Position numbers and translations under genes: made by a program
DNA from: Phallus indusiatus
Taxonomy: Eukaryota > Basidiomycota > Agaricomycetes > Phallales > Phallaceae
Assembly (NCBI GenBank): GCA_027605045.1
Contig: JAQFWX010000082.1
Location: forward strand, 62,001-126,000
Length of the DNA stretch: 64,000 bases
Reading direction: 5' to 3'
Part shown: piece by piece, positions 43,494 through 56,400 of the stretch
Numbering within the stretch: the stretch's first letter is position 1
Layout of the letters: the number at the start of each line of letters is the position of its first letter
The notes under the pieces: model-generated
What the model saw: only the letters and a program-made list of their open reading frames with translations
Told to the model about the DNA's origin: nothing
The model's database searches: none

Positions 43494-46400
43494 TTACGGC
43501 GCTCTCATTCTCTCTTTCCCTTCGTTCCGTGCCCCAACCACGAAATCGGACGCAACCGGTGGGTTTATGACGCTCTTCAAACGCCCAACAAGTGGCATGA
43601 GTGCCGCGTTCTCGGACGATGCTTGCAACGAAACGAACTCAATATACGACTGAGGACAACAAAAAAAAAATCAATAACGGTGTGAAAATACACGCAAACA
43701 CTCACTTGCAACCAATGTTCAAAGTTGGTTTTGAACCGCTCTAAGAACTCCCACCGAGTTTTCATAGCTTTATCCATCTCGTCAGTTTTCATGCTCGATG
43801 AAGAGGAGGGTATGTCTAATCTCGGAGAATCAACGGCAACTTCTATTGTTTGGGCTATTTGAGTCTGCAATGTCTCCAATGCAGCGACTCCTTGTGTGAG
43901 CGATTTGGTGAAGGTACCGGTATACCAAGTAAAGGCAGTGCATGTTTGGAGTAGCCGATGATGTTGCTAAATAGAGGACGTCTCTCTAAGAAAAAACAAA
44001 GACCTGAAAAAGGACTGGAGGGAAAGCGTACCTTCACAAGGCGTGAACTGCTCAACATACATTCTTTTAAACACGTATCCAGAAAATCGACATGGTCTCT
44101 CAGGAGCTGGTCCACCGTTTCTATATGATCTCTATTCAGTCCAGCGTTTGTATGTTCATCGCTTTCGGTAACGAATGCCTTTTCATTTTCCTTATCTATT
44201 CCTCTACTTCCTCTCTCGGCAGCGCTCAACTTCTTTTCTAGCATTCTCCAATGGACTTCTAACACGCTATACAATACAAATGCAAGCAAATGTCTCACAA
44301 CAGCAAGCATTTGTCCACGGAGGTTTAGTAATGCCGTTCGCCAGTGTATCAAGGACTGCGAGGAGGAATAGAGAGCAGAGTTGAACAGCAAAGTAGTTGA
44401 AGAAGGCGCGACCGGTGTTGGCGAACGTGCATCTGTACGCCCTGTTGTTGGTGTAGGCGTTCGCGCATTAATTGGAAGAGGAGTTAATCTTCCAACCGTA
44501 GCTGGGGCTCCCAAAGACGGCTGAGAAGGTAATGAAGGCGGCAGTGTTGTCCTCCATACGGTCCCTTTCTGCTCTACCCACATGTTGCTAAGCTGGTATT
44601 CTAGATATTTCAGCGAAAGCAGAAACCTGAAGATTAATTGATATCGGAGTATCGCTTTACGACTTATCACGAGGGATAAAGGAAAGGGTGGGGTATAATC
44701 CAAGGAAAGAAAATCTATGGCTAAAGAAAGAAAAGTCTAAACGTTCGTTCGCTCGTTCTCCGAAACGGAAGCAACATACCAGTCAAATTGCTCCTCGACT
44801 TTTCCTTTTCAATCTTTTCTTTTTCCGTTCCTCTGTCTTTCTCCTTGTCTAAAAATTCCTCAGGTTCTCCGACTAATGGGGCACCTTTTACACTTGAAAT
44901 CTTGATGAGCCATTCCACCAGACTCGTTCCTTGCATCATCAGTCTTATATCGTCTCTTCCGACTTCAGAAGTCATTGAGAAAAGACCGGAATTCGAAGCT
45001 GAGCTAGCACCGCCTACGTCGTCTGCATTTACGGCGACGCTTAACAGAGTGTTCAGCTTGGCGGTATTAACGCCTTTGGGGGGTTTTTTGAGCTCACTCG
45101 CTGCGATGTCAAAGAAATGCGTGAGATAAAATGAACGCGAGAGGAAAAAAAAGTGATGTAGAGTTCGCAGACGGGGTAGAAGCTGGTGTGTGTGTAGCAG
45201 GAGATGAAGTAGGGTCTTGTTCGCGTGTGTATAGGAATTTGAGATGATCTGGAAAAATCTACAGGGCACAAAGATTAGATACCCATCCCGGGGAAGGAAG
45301 AAAAGAGAAATCATGGCCTACTTTTCGTCATCCATGGCAATGTCGCTTTGATCTCCCGTCTCTGAGCCTGAAGAAGAAGATACCGCGTCCACATGATCAA
45401 CCGACATACCACATTCACGAATAACATTTAGATATTTTCCAGCTAGAAGTATCTTATGCTTCCAAGGCTCTAGAAGAAGCGGTATACAGGCTCCATCACG
45501 AAGCACAGTAGGTTTCTTGGCTACAGTTGCTGCGGTACTGAGGATGTTTATACCGGTGTCAGAAGTAGCCGGAAAGGTAGACCCATCTCGCAACTACGAA
45601 AAAAAAAACTATTTTTTTAGCCAACCGTGTAGACGTTTAAAAAAAGGAGTCCTCACAGTGTATCGTCGCTCCCAGTACTCGTCGACATAGTCTCTTTCAA
45701 GAATACCTTTATCGATCGTGCGACTTTCACGAACCATAGACTCTTCGTAGGGATCCTCCAGATGACCTCGTTTCACCCAGTTTAAAAGGATACGAGCGTA
45801 GGGACGACTGGCATCCCTCAAAAGAGTTCCAAAGACAAGACACGCCCGTGGGTCACCTGCATGCGTATTAAGAAGTGTATTCAGGATAGTGAGAACCTCG
45901 CCGCCTTTGGGAGGTGTGCGAGACGATGAGTTCAATGATAAATCCGAATCTAGAGGCATATTGACAATCTTGTTGAGATTCGATGCAAGGCCTAGCTCAG
46001 CATTTCGTGCGCGTGTTGAAGAGGAGTCAGAGTCCTCATCGCTGTTTTCGTCACTGTCCGAATGAGAAATCGATGTCTGCCGTGTGAGCGCTCGAGTTAG
46101 GATTTGGAGGAGAGATAGCGTATGCAAAGTCGGATGGATGAAAAACCATAGTTTTTGTAACGAGAAATGAGGATCAGAGTGAAACGCGTTTTCGAGTTGA
46201 ATGATAAGGGCGTGATAGTCCTATGAGGGTAATTATTTTAGAAAAAAAAGATTTAAAAGAAGTAATCAAGATGATTTGCCCTTAACATGGTGCGCATACT
46301 AGCACATAAAGCATGATTAACGAGGCCGTTTTCAAGGTTACTGCGCTGTTGTATAAACGCTTTGATGGTTGTATACGACGTCGCAAGAGGTAATATACGT

Positions 46401-47134
46401 TCTACGATATCGCGAAGCGAAGGTTCTGGAAAACTACATGAGTCAAGATCAAAGAGGTAAGATTCAGACGTGGTGCTTGATACCTACCCAGTAATTGAGA
46501 CACTGTGAATTTGATATCCCTCGGGCTTTCAATTTCGTCTGATAAAGGCAAGTCACAAGTAATATGCACGCCTGGTATGCCCTGCGTAATCTGAGAATGA
46601 ATAGATATGATGATATGCCATTATACGTAACCATAAGGGCGTTCAGAAGCTCCTCAAGGATTAGGGCTTCTTGTATTTCGGTAGACAATGTATTGAGGCG
46701 TCCATCGGGGGAAGGAGTCTCTGGAACATGTTTATCTCGCTTTGATTTTGAGAAGTGCAAGTTCCTTTGAGGTTTAATACTGTCAGGGATACGTGGATTG
46801 AGGGGTGCACGGATGAACGACTCCTCAGCGACGAATGAATTGTCGTTCGGATTGTCGTTGTCGCCGCCGAGGTCATCATCATCATCATCATCACCGTCGT
46901 CATCATCATCGCCATTCTCACCGCGCTCCTTGTCGGTTTCACCGCGTTTGTCGGAATCATATAAAACACCCGTGTCTATCTCGCGTCGTTTCCGGACGGA
47001 CGCGATCGTTCCCGTAATCTGAATGGTACAAGGTGAATCATTTTTGCAACTATATTAATATGAACGAGACCAGCCTTGGCATATTGTTTTTGAGATAGCG
47101 TGAGTGCGGAACGGCGATAGTGACGGCTGTCCAT
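43494..47134 (-). CDS. Gamma-tubulin complex component 2 (GCP2/Spc97)
   Basis: A core subunit of the gamma-tubulin small complex, which nucleates microtubules at spindle poles. The N-terminus is acidic with a run of Asp near residues 50-70 of the joined product. The GRIP1 part contains TEIQEALILEELLNAL, GEVLTILNTLL, LNWVKRGHLEDPYEE, YVDEYWERRYT and ILLAGKYLNVIRECG. The GRIP2 part has YTHANKTLLHLLL, LRTLHHFFFLSRS and LDYTPPFPLSLVISRKAI. The C-terminus reads FEHWLQ-SYIEFVS and ends MRAP at 43,494. About eight introns join without frameshift; one (46,221-46,279) uses a GC donor. The very N-terminal exon (ATG 47,134) rests on a weak donor. Confidence 0.93.
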
Positions 47135-47338
47135 GCAACAATGCTGAATTTGGGCGAAGAGAGGTCAAACGGGACTCGGTTTGCCCCGCCGGTCACTGGG
47201 TCACTGAGTGCATTATGTAAACGCCCTTCCCTTTTGCTTGCACTCGCAGCCACTTTGCTCGCTACGCTCACTGTCATGACCACTCCTCCCCGTCTCCAAC
47301 GCTCTGACAACACGAGCCCCCAAACTCAAAAGCCAGAC

Positions 47339-47693
47339 ATGTCGACATTCAGACCGCCAAAATCGACGATTTCGTTGTATGTCTGGCGTTGGAAAACGTG
47401 GATAGGTGCTACATTTGTCACGTCAATGCTGGAGCCTTGGGAGACACTCGTCCTCTGTTTGTCTTTTTTTTTTCCAGTTATTTTGTTCGTTTTGGTTCGA
47501 GTACTGATATAATCATTGGTATATATCCGTATATATTTACACAAAAGTCGCATTCGTTTTAGCTTTTGTTGGCTTCTTCATTGGAGGTCTATACCGTTAC
47601 CTTCCTTCGCAGGTTTTCTTTCTCGCGAAGCGAACACAATACTACATCGGAGGGCCGAACATTGCAGACTATGGTGGAAGGTCGGATCTTTGA
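47339..47693 (+). CDS. Small subunit of serine palmitoyltransferase (ssSPT/Tsc3-like)
   Basis: A small ER membrane activator of serine palmitoyltransferase, the first enzyme of sphingolipid synthesis. The joined product is about 82 residues: a short N-terminus, KTWIGATFVTS, then the family signature MLEPWE at residues 30-35, a membrane segment, and YRYLPSQVFFLAKR, equivalent to the post-helix part of animal ssSPTs. The second exon begins at 47,563 (SFVGFFIGGLYRYLP). The donor after VL is a weak GTTTGT just before a run of ten Ts, so the exact joint is uncertain. An upstream ATG at 47,276 would add 21 residues. It is divergent from GCP2. Confidence 0.75.
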
Positions 47694-48219
47694 ACAACCG
47701 TCGTTGGCTTTGCCTCTCTTCGTATAACATGATAATCACCTGCACTCTTATATACTCTACCCGAGCTCGGACAGAACTCTTTAGAATTTTTATGTATATA
47801 TGTAATGACGTAGCTAAGTAGACGGCTTATTATATACCCTTCCTAACGCGATGACCCTCCAAGTATACATACATGGGCGTGGTCAGGTACCTTTAGACCT
47901 GCTGGTAAAAACTTGTCCGTGACAGACCTCAGTTGAGACGCGGCAAGATACGTACAATATTTGCCGTCAGTCACTACTAGTACAAAGACGCATCACAAGA
48001 AGACAACCAACAACAACAATAACAACAATCAACCAATCAATTACAGTAACCCACTTGATTATTTACAATACCTGATAGATAATTTCTAGCATTCTAAGTA
48101 AAGAATCCAAAAGAAGTCTACCTGGCTCGAACTCAGTTCATCGTCAACAGTAACAACAACAACCCAACAAAGGTCACCAACTCGGAACACCTCCTCATCA
48201 AACGATTAATCAGTATAGC
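47694..48219. other. Intergenic 3' region of ssSPT and carrier genes
   Basis: Two genes converge on this 526-bp spacer. It contains an AAC/CAA-rich simple stretch at about 48,000-48,060 and nothing that looks coding. Confidence 0.5.
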
Positions 48220-49882
48220 TTACAAAAACGTTACGCCTTTTGTTCTAGCCCAATCTACTCCGTTCTTAAGCTGTTCAAACGTTAGGAAAATGAGGATAGT
48301 CGTCGGCTGTAAACGAGACCACGCAGGGACCCATCCTTTGAACATGAACATCGGACCTTCCGTAGCCATGGAATGGCGAATGACTGCCAGAGTAGACTGG
48401 AGATAGACTATAGTAAGTAACGAGTTCAAGATGAAAAAAAACGAAAAGCGGACCGTTGATCCAGGCCCGGACGCATTCATGATTCGACTCTAAAAACATT
48501 GAAAAATCTTTAACGTATGGAACGACATATTGCGGGACAAATTCATTACCTTCAATACATCAGCAGGTGAGCAAACGGTCGTAGCTACTGTTCCAGCAGC
48601 GAAGCTGGCAGTGAAATGACAATAAATATTATCATCCATAAATTTGCGTCTCAGCAACTCGGCCTTGAAGTAGTCGTAACTGATAAAAAAAAAATAATCC
48701 GAGTTAGACCCATTCCATGACATCAAAAACAAAAGAGGACAAAGGGGGAAAAAGGATGACAAGACTTTGAAATGTGAATATCGGACGGAGCTACTACATA
48801 ATCCGAGTCCAGATCAGAGATTGCACGTCCCCACACTGAAAACGTGGGGAAAAGTGATCAATGATCAACAAGGTTCCCTGAGGTTGCAGTGGCGCTGGGA
48901 AGCCGAGTCGGTGGATAGGCCGATATGGTGACTTGCGCGTATCGGTGCATGCAGCATGTGCAGTCGCGTGATACACACGCACGCACGCAGATTGAACGCA
49001 GGGAGAAAAGCAGCGAGCTAATATACATAAACATATATGTATACGTAGACTTACGAAGCGAGTTGACTGGCATTCATGAGCACAGCCCGGAATACATTGG
49101 GAGTAAGACCTCTCGCGAGGGAGCTTAGACCTTCTTCTCTGACCATCTTGGGGTAATTTAGGAAGAGAAATCAATTTAGAGTAGAATAAAAGATCCCACA
49201 TACGCGGAACAATCCGTCAAAGCAGTTTTTGTAGTTCAATCTCTTTTCGGGGGGTTTGGCATAGTCTGCTTGCATGCGCACCATGAGGATCTCTGCGGGA
49301 TTTCCGACCAAACCAGCAATACCACCAGCTGAGGAAGAGAAAGAAAAAGAGAGAGAACAATGTGTGTATTAATTCTCAACTGGGTAGTCCCATAAGCAAT
49401 GACGACATACCCATACTACCGGCGAGGGCGAGCTTATATGCTGGTGCGTCCTTGCCTGTAATAGAGAGAGATTAGATATCAGATATACAAAATGTGAGCA
49501 AAGAACAGGAATAGGAATGTGACTGACCGGCACCGATTATCTTCTTGCTCTCATCATAGGCCCAAAAGCGACACAGCGAGTAGCTCATCTGACGCATCCA
49601 TGTGCCGCTAATTCCGTCGAACAAGCCTCTGACGCCGGCGGTATGCACCGTCTTGCGGATGGACTGGACCATGCCCTTGTCTCCAGACGCCTGCAGCCTC
49701 ACTTTGGTGAGATCGAGGGGATGTGTGATGCTTGCGGCAATGGTTGCTGCCACGCCCCCCAGCCAGAATGGATACGGCTTCTTCTTGGGGGGAGTCAATG
49801 GGGCACTGGCAGGAATGGGAGTCGGAGGTGGTCCGACGGCCAATTCAGCCTGCGATGTCGATGTCGATGTGGTCGTCGTCAT
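48220..49882 (-). CDS. DIC1: Mitochondrial dicarboxylate carrier (SLC25 family)
   Basis: An inner mitochondrial membrane exchanger for dicarboxylates and phosphate. It has the threefold mitochondrial carrier layout with all three PX[DE]XX[KR] signatures: PLDLTKVRLQ, PAEILMVRMQ and PADVLKSRIM. The N-terminus is Thr/Ser/Pro-rich followed by PFWLGGVAATIAASITHPLD. The middle has AGSMAGGIAGLVGNPAE, and the end FKGWVPAWSRLQPTTILIFL then FEQLKNGVDWAR. The Arg and Gln in WSRLQPTT match the dicarboxylate carrier branch rather than adenine nucleotide carriers. Six or seven introns are visible. Substrate assignment is by resemblance only. Confidence 0.88.
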
Positions 49883-50483
49883 GAGTGGGAATAGAGAGGA
49901 ATACGGAGAGGAACACAGAGAGAGAGGGCAGAGAGAGAAGGAGAGAGAGAATATTTATGCGTGTGACTTTGGTATGCCCTTCGCAGCTGACATTCCTTAT
50001 TATCACAATTCACTGGCTCAAAACGGACTACCGAAGCACACAACAGGCGTCCACTCGGAGACCCGTCACGGGGTCAACAAGTTACAACGAATGTCTGAAA
50101 AAGCGGGAAAACACGTTATTTGATATATTCAACATTGGCTACTGAAAACAAGCGCGAGACAAAAACAATCGTGTGCGTCATCGTCATCAACTACATTCAA
50201 TCATAAACATCAATAAACGAAACAAAACGAAACACTCTGGACGATCTGCAGCTGATCACTCACGACCGGTGATGAAATAAAAAAAAACCAAACGATCGAT
50301 GAGCACATCCATCTCGCCAGAAAAAAAAATAAACATCAAGAAATCTCATCATTCGTTCGTAAGCAGGGCATAATCATATCACAAAAGAGAAAAAGCGGGA
50401 AAAGAAAAAAATCGAGAAACAAAAAAAAGGCATATAAATAGTAGCAGCAGCAGTAAATGTCGACTAGGTGAATGCCACTCTGT
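49883..50483. other. Spacer upstream of the dicarboxylate carrier
   Basis: This 601-bp stretch separates the 3' end of the large serine-rich gene from the carrier start. It has a purine-rich GAGAGAGG tract at about 49,905-49,950, close to the carrier ATG, that may lie in its promoter or leader, and A-rich tracts at 50,275-50,430. No gene is seen. Confidence 0.5.
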
Positions 50484-53400
50484 TCATGACGAAAGCAATG
50501 CCATGGAGCGAGGCGCGGCATTGACAGAGTTGGCGATCGCTCGACTGCGCGGCCGAGGTCGTATGATCCTAAGCGATTCCGAGGGACTGTAGAACATGAA
50601 AGAGTTAGCCAATAGCCACCCGACGTAATGATAATTTAACAACACCAACCTAACTAATAAACCATGTGTCTCGTTTTCCTTGTTGTTATTATTCTTAGTC
50701 TTTCTGTCTTCGTCCTTCGTCTTGCGCTTAGACCATCCCAGTGCCGTGCGACGTGTCGCTGACGGAACCCTGGGCCTTATATCGGGCTTCGTAGCATTCA
50801 ATGGAACGCTGGTTTCCTCATTTGCTAGAGCCGCAAACGCAAGGAAACTTTCCTCGGAAGAGCCAACCTTGTTTTGCTCCAAATCAACAGAGAAAGGCGA
50901 GAATGGAGCGATGGCTGCAAGTATCGGACGAGGCGACGGCACGTTGTCATTCACATACTTGGGTCGCAAAGCATGTCCACTACCGCTAGAATTAAACGAT
51001 GACTCGTTGCTTGATCTGGAGCGCGATCTTGCATGAGATTTCTTTGACCGCCCGCTACTTCCAACCGACGAACTAGGTCGAGTGTACGGCACCGACCTTG
51101 AAACAGATGACGCACGAGACCGTATTCGGCGCACATGTCGGTCAGTTGGAAGCGGCGCGTAATTCTTTACAGAATGTTCAAGCAGCGCTTGCATCACTGC
51201 TGGATCCCGTGGTGGAACAAAAGCTAGCAACATGTAAGCAATCCCGGCTCTCATCCATTCAATTATTCCTACTCACTGTGCAAGGCATGAAGCGAAAAAG
51301 GCGTATCAGGCCATGTTGTCCGACTATGTCTTATCTCCTCGTCCGCTTCGCTACGTAAGGCATAGTATTTTCTCAGCCCAACAACCCACTGCTCTTCTTC
51401 CCAGTCTTGACGGTGTTCAATGATATGTGGCTCCGAAAGATTTCCTTTGACCATTTCAAAATCTAATGGCGTGCGCAAGGGCTCGGAAGAAAAGCTAGAA
51501 TTACTTTCTAAGCTATTATGACGCTGAGCTGAGAGATTATTGTTATTGGGCGCAATCACAGGACGAGGAGATTCGTTCGCGACCTCTTCATGAATCGTGC
51601 CGATCATGGATCCTTTTGAGATTTGGGAAGCGCGTCTTCGGTGACCTTGTCCTGGCGCACGAATCCGACTCCCAGAGCGAACTCGGGTCGCACTACTCCT
51701 CGAACCTGCAGCAGCAGTTTGCAGTAATACCGAAAGTCTCTCGACATCAATACTAGATTGGGATTCTCCCGACCCGTCCGAGGAAGATAGTGGAGGCGTT
51801 GTGTCTGGTGGCTGCGTAATTGTAACCACCGGTTTGCGTTGGCGACGGGGCGCGGGTCGTGAAAATGTCTTCGAACGAGCTAAACGAAAATGAATTCAGC
51901 GAAAAGGAACCAGAACAAAGGGGATATATTATTACTTGAAATCATTGATAAATCTTCTTCACCTTCTGCGCTGAGACAGCTATCTTCAAGGCTTTCGCGA
52001 TGCAATAAACCTTTGCGAGCAAGGCTCATTCTGGTTTCTCCGAACTTGATGGATTTGGCAGATGCACTCAAATCGTCATGTACGAATCGAGCGGTATGTC
52101 CTATTTTGGCAGTTGGGGAAGCGCCATCGACCAATTGACTTTCGTCATCATCCGTGGCAACATCGTGGTGGAACTCCCGTTTCTGTTTCTCAACGCGGAA
52201 GCAAGGTGATGCCTCGAAAGAAGAACCAAGTGAGCGTCGTCGAACATGTTCGCCACCAAGCATAGTGATCATTGTATCATCTTCACGGGACGGCTCATGA
52301 TTGCCCGTGCTGCAAAGTGAGAGCGGACGAAACAGATTCGGAGGAGGAAATAGATTGTGATGCCGTAACGGTGGTTGATCATTTTCGTTTGTCGGTTCGT
52401 GCCAGAAGACCGAATCAGAACTAATGGATGAACGGTGTCCTGTATTGTCGAAAATGGAATCAACTGTTGAACGTCGTTCGTCGTCTAGAATGGAGTCGTA
52501 GGATGACTTTTGTGCAAGGTCTCCCGATACGCTCTCTGGAGGTGAAGCGGAAATCGATGAGAGAGGATAATGATCGCCAATGCTTTCAAACATCTTATCG
52601 CCTACTCCTGGACGACCAAGCCGCATCCTGGAAAATTCGCTTATTGTGCTATCCACCGATCGTTCTTGTTGATGTCTCATCCAAGCAGCACGTCCACCGT
52701 TCGCACCTTGTATGCTATACGCAGCAGCAACAGAACTCATACTACCTCCAGAGTCATTGCGGCGATGTCCATGATTGAACGTACGGTTGTACAAGCTGAT
52801 CGGTGGCCCATTGATGGAGTTAGTTGATAAAACACTTTGGTTGCGAGCATGACCGTGACCATCACCAGATCTAAAGTAAAAGCTGGATACATCGCTGTCT
52901 GTAGAGAAACGTTTGCTTCGTTTATGATCACTGAAGCTGTCCAGTCCAGGAAGCTGATCTCGGGCTTCTTCATCTTCCACAGTACCATAATTAAAAGGGT
53001 CCGTCATGCCAGGTTTGATCACCTCACCGTAAGATGAAACAGAGGCGATACTAAATAGAGATTCATGGCGAAGATGGGATTTCATCATCGATGCTTGAGA
53101 CGTTTGCAGCGACGAATAGAAGTCAGGTCGGTCAGGCCCAAATTCAAATTTGGTGCGAATAGCGCCAAAAGAAGAAAAACCCAAAAAGCTCACATCGGAG
53201 GATTGACGTGCATGAGTTGGCAGCTTTGCCTTTTCTGCACGTGCCATCTCCTCACTGATACAATATTCTGAGCTAGTCTTCGACTCTAGGCATGACGGGT
53301 GAGAAACAGACCGAAGATTATCGCTGCCGCTGGAGACGTCGGGAGGAGGCATGTCTATTAGTTGGGTTACGTTGTTGGCCGCCGCATGGACATAAATGGA

Positions 53401-56400
53401 ACGTAAAACAGAGCTGTCTTCTTCTACAGGAGAAGCGGGCACACTGACTGAGGATCGTCGAGGAAGCTCGTCAGAGTTGAGTTCAGAGGAGGGCGAGGTG
53501 CTTAATGCGGCTACACCTGGGAGCTCTAGCGCAACACTATTTAAGGCCTGATAAAGACACAAACACGTTAGCATTGTACGGAGAGGTTTTGTCAAAAAGA
53601 TATTACCAATTCCTTGCTTCGAGAGGTAACCGGTGGTCGACCACCGAACTTGAATGCTGTATCAAGGCGTCCGTAGGAGGGTTTTGGTATTACCCCATCA
53701 GACATCTGCATTGGGGAAGAGGATTTGCCGCGGGAGGTTTCGAGTCCAAGATTGTTCATGCTCTCGTTAAGTGTCTCTACCATCATAGAGAGACCTTCTT
53801 CTGTCTCCATATCTAACCCCCCTTCCAGAGTTGAAATCAAGCCAGGAGCCAATTCCTCGAGAGCTGTTGTTTGTATCTGAAGTCCCTTTCGAGCAGTGAC
53901 GTGAGGGGGAGTTTTGAAGGCAGCATCAAGTTGTTCAACAAAACTTAACCTGTGGGAGCCTCCGCTTTCATTCAGACGCTTTAGTTCTCCTGTGAAATCA
54001 AAACTTTGCTTTGTATCATCTTCAGAGCCTGAGCCCGAAGTTGAAAGTGCATTGCGTAATGCGCCCGAAGGTATAAACTCTTCAACATCACCATCATCAG
54101 AGAGCGTCTGCTCGCAAAGTGGAGGAGCAAGACGTAGAGTGGGAAGCAACAATGACGGTTTGAAAGTTTCCGGGGAAGGAGACGGATCAATGACGGGGAG
54201 CAACGATGGAGCAGGGGGAGATGGCTCTATTGTAACGCCAGGATTAACGACTGAGGCTGGGGTAGGAAGAATGGTTGATTTACTTGCTGGGATAGGCAAG
54301 GGACCGGTAGGAGGGAGTCCAGGTGATGGGGGAAGAGTGCATGACGCTGAGGCCGATGATAAATACAGCTGTGAATGAGATTCAGAAAGAGAAGGACCCT
54401 GAAAGTCATCGAGCCGACTGTTGACGGATAGGACATCCTTAAGCTCGTTAGGTATGTCAGAGTCTGGTTGCCCACTTTCATCCTCGAATCTATGGCCTTC
54501 GCCATTGGCCGTCATAAGTCCAGGTACAAATAAGGAGATTCCCTCGTCAAGGCTAGGGCTATAACGTGACCTGGATGAATCGGATCTATGCGAAGACGTT
54601 GAAAAACGGTCATTGATCGTTGTATGCTTAGCAGAACGTTTCCTGTTCATCTCTTTGCGTTCTTGCTCATGTTCAGAACGAGCCAGCTGTTCAATGTACT
54701 CGACCTTGCGTCTAACATTACTACCGCGAGGGATAGGTCTTTGAGAAATGGGAACCAGTCCGCTACTCTGACGAATATGCCCTCGAGCTCTGGTCGGGGG
54801 GGTAGGTGAATCCTCTGTGCCAAATTGACATGGATAGAGGGGGACAGGGCTTCCGCTAGCAAATCCAAGAGGAGGTAATGCAAATTTAGGAGGCTTTTCC
54901 TCGTCAGACATCTTGTGTGAAAGAATGTCTGATTGGGACGGAACTAGGGAAGACAATGTTGCTGATTCCTTCGGCTGTTTTTTAGCTAAAACGGCTCTCG
55001 TTCCAAATGTGGAGGCGATGCTACTGGCACGAGATATTCTATTGATAGGAGCTTCCCTGAGTGACGCCCTAATATCTGGTGCGATTTGGACTGAAGAACG
55101 ACTCGAAACTTCGACTTTCTTGCTCAGCCTAGATGATTGCATAGTACGTGGGTCTTCCTGTCCATCGGAGGCGGGACGTAAACGGGAGTTAGCATCGCTT
55201 TCACCACGATAAGCCGAGTTCGGCCCTTCTGCGGCAACTTCATTAATATTTCTCATATTTTCGTCCTTGTTCTTGAACGTTGCAAAGTTATAAGGTCGCA
55301 GGCTGGAAACGCTTGCTCGAGTACTTGCACTGATAGCACTAAAGCGTTTGCTCATCGTTTCACTGGTAGCCCCAGTCGCTGCACCCATAGCACGGGTGAT
55401 GGCTCGAACTTTTCCTAGAAGACGTAGTGGGCTATCCTCGGGTAAGGCCCCACTAGCGCTGTTAATAAAAGCGAAGCTTTCTCCTACGGCCGCGCTATCA
55501 GCAGAGGGATCCACCGTTGGATCCAAGAAGACAATAGGATCACGGTACGCAAGCTGAATGTTTTGACCTTCTTGCGTAGGAATGCATTCTCTAAAAACAG
55601 AACAACGCTCATCTGCTGGCGAACATGTAGCGCGACGAGTTAAGACCTGTTCTCCAGGTTGCTGTGCAGTACTCGCTTGATTGAGTGGCGCGGATCCAAT
55701 ATTCTGCGTAGTTGAACCGGACGCTCTCCATGCAGCAATTGCATCTGCGTATGAGGCAGTAATGTCGCGATCTTTATCAGGTGTGGCTTCAAGGTCGAGC
55801 CTATTGATCAGGGATGCCAAATCTGAATTAGCAGCTTCGAGGACGGAAAGAGCTAGTACTAAAAGAAAGTCAGATAATAGCCTAAATAGAAATTCTTAGC
55901 TCATGCACAGACCATCTTGTTTGTCCTTGTACTTGTCGATATCGATATCTACGACTATACCGGCAGGACGAGATCCTCGTATAACTCCATTTGAACTAAG
56001 CAGCTGCTCACTTGCAGGTCGCGGTCTTGGCCTTGGCCTTGCAGCAGGGGAGCTCTCATTGTCGCGCAAGGCATCACTTGTTGCTGAAAAATTGAGTTAA
56101 TTGGGGAAACGGGGGAAAATCAAGGGTTTTATTCACCAGTTATTTGTGATGACGCTCCTCGAGGGTTTTTTATACTAAGCCGGACACAGGCTTCCTCATC
56201 AGATACGTCTCCCCTGTTCCATAAATCGGAATCGCTGTCCGAAAGTTCACTAGCATTATTGTTCCTAGCAGGCCACGTCTCTTCTGGCATAACGATATTC
56301 GGACAATCACTAGGCTCATTGATGTTTTCGTGCTGGGAGTTACGTTCACATGAGCGATTGGGGTCTTCAGCAATAGGTGGCATTGATGCCTAAAATAGGG

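Noticed and set aside
46661..47022. Met-, Ser- and His-rich ORFs near the GCP2 start
   Set aside because: They are other-frame readings of GAT/GAC repeats that encode the Asp tract of GCP2.
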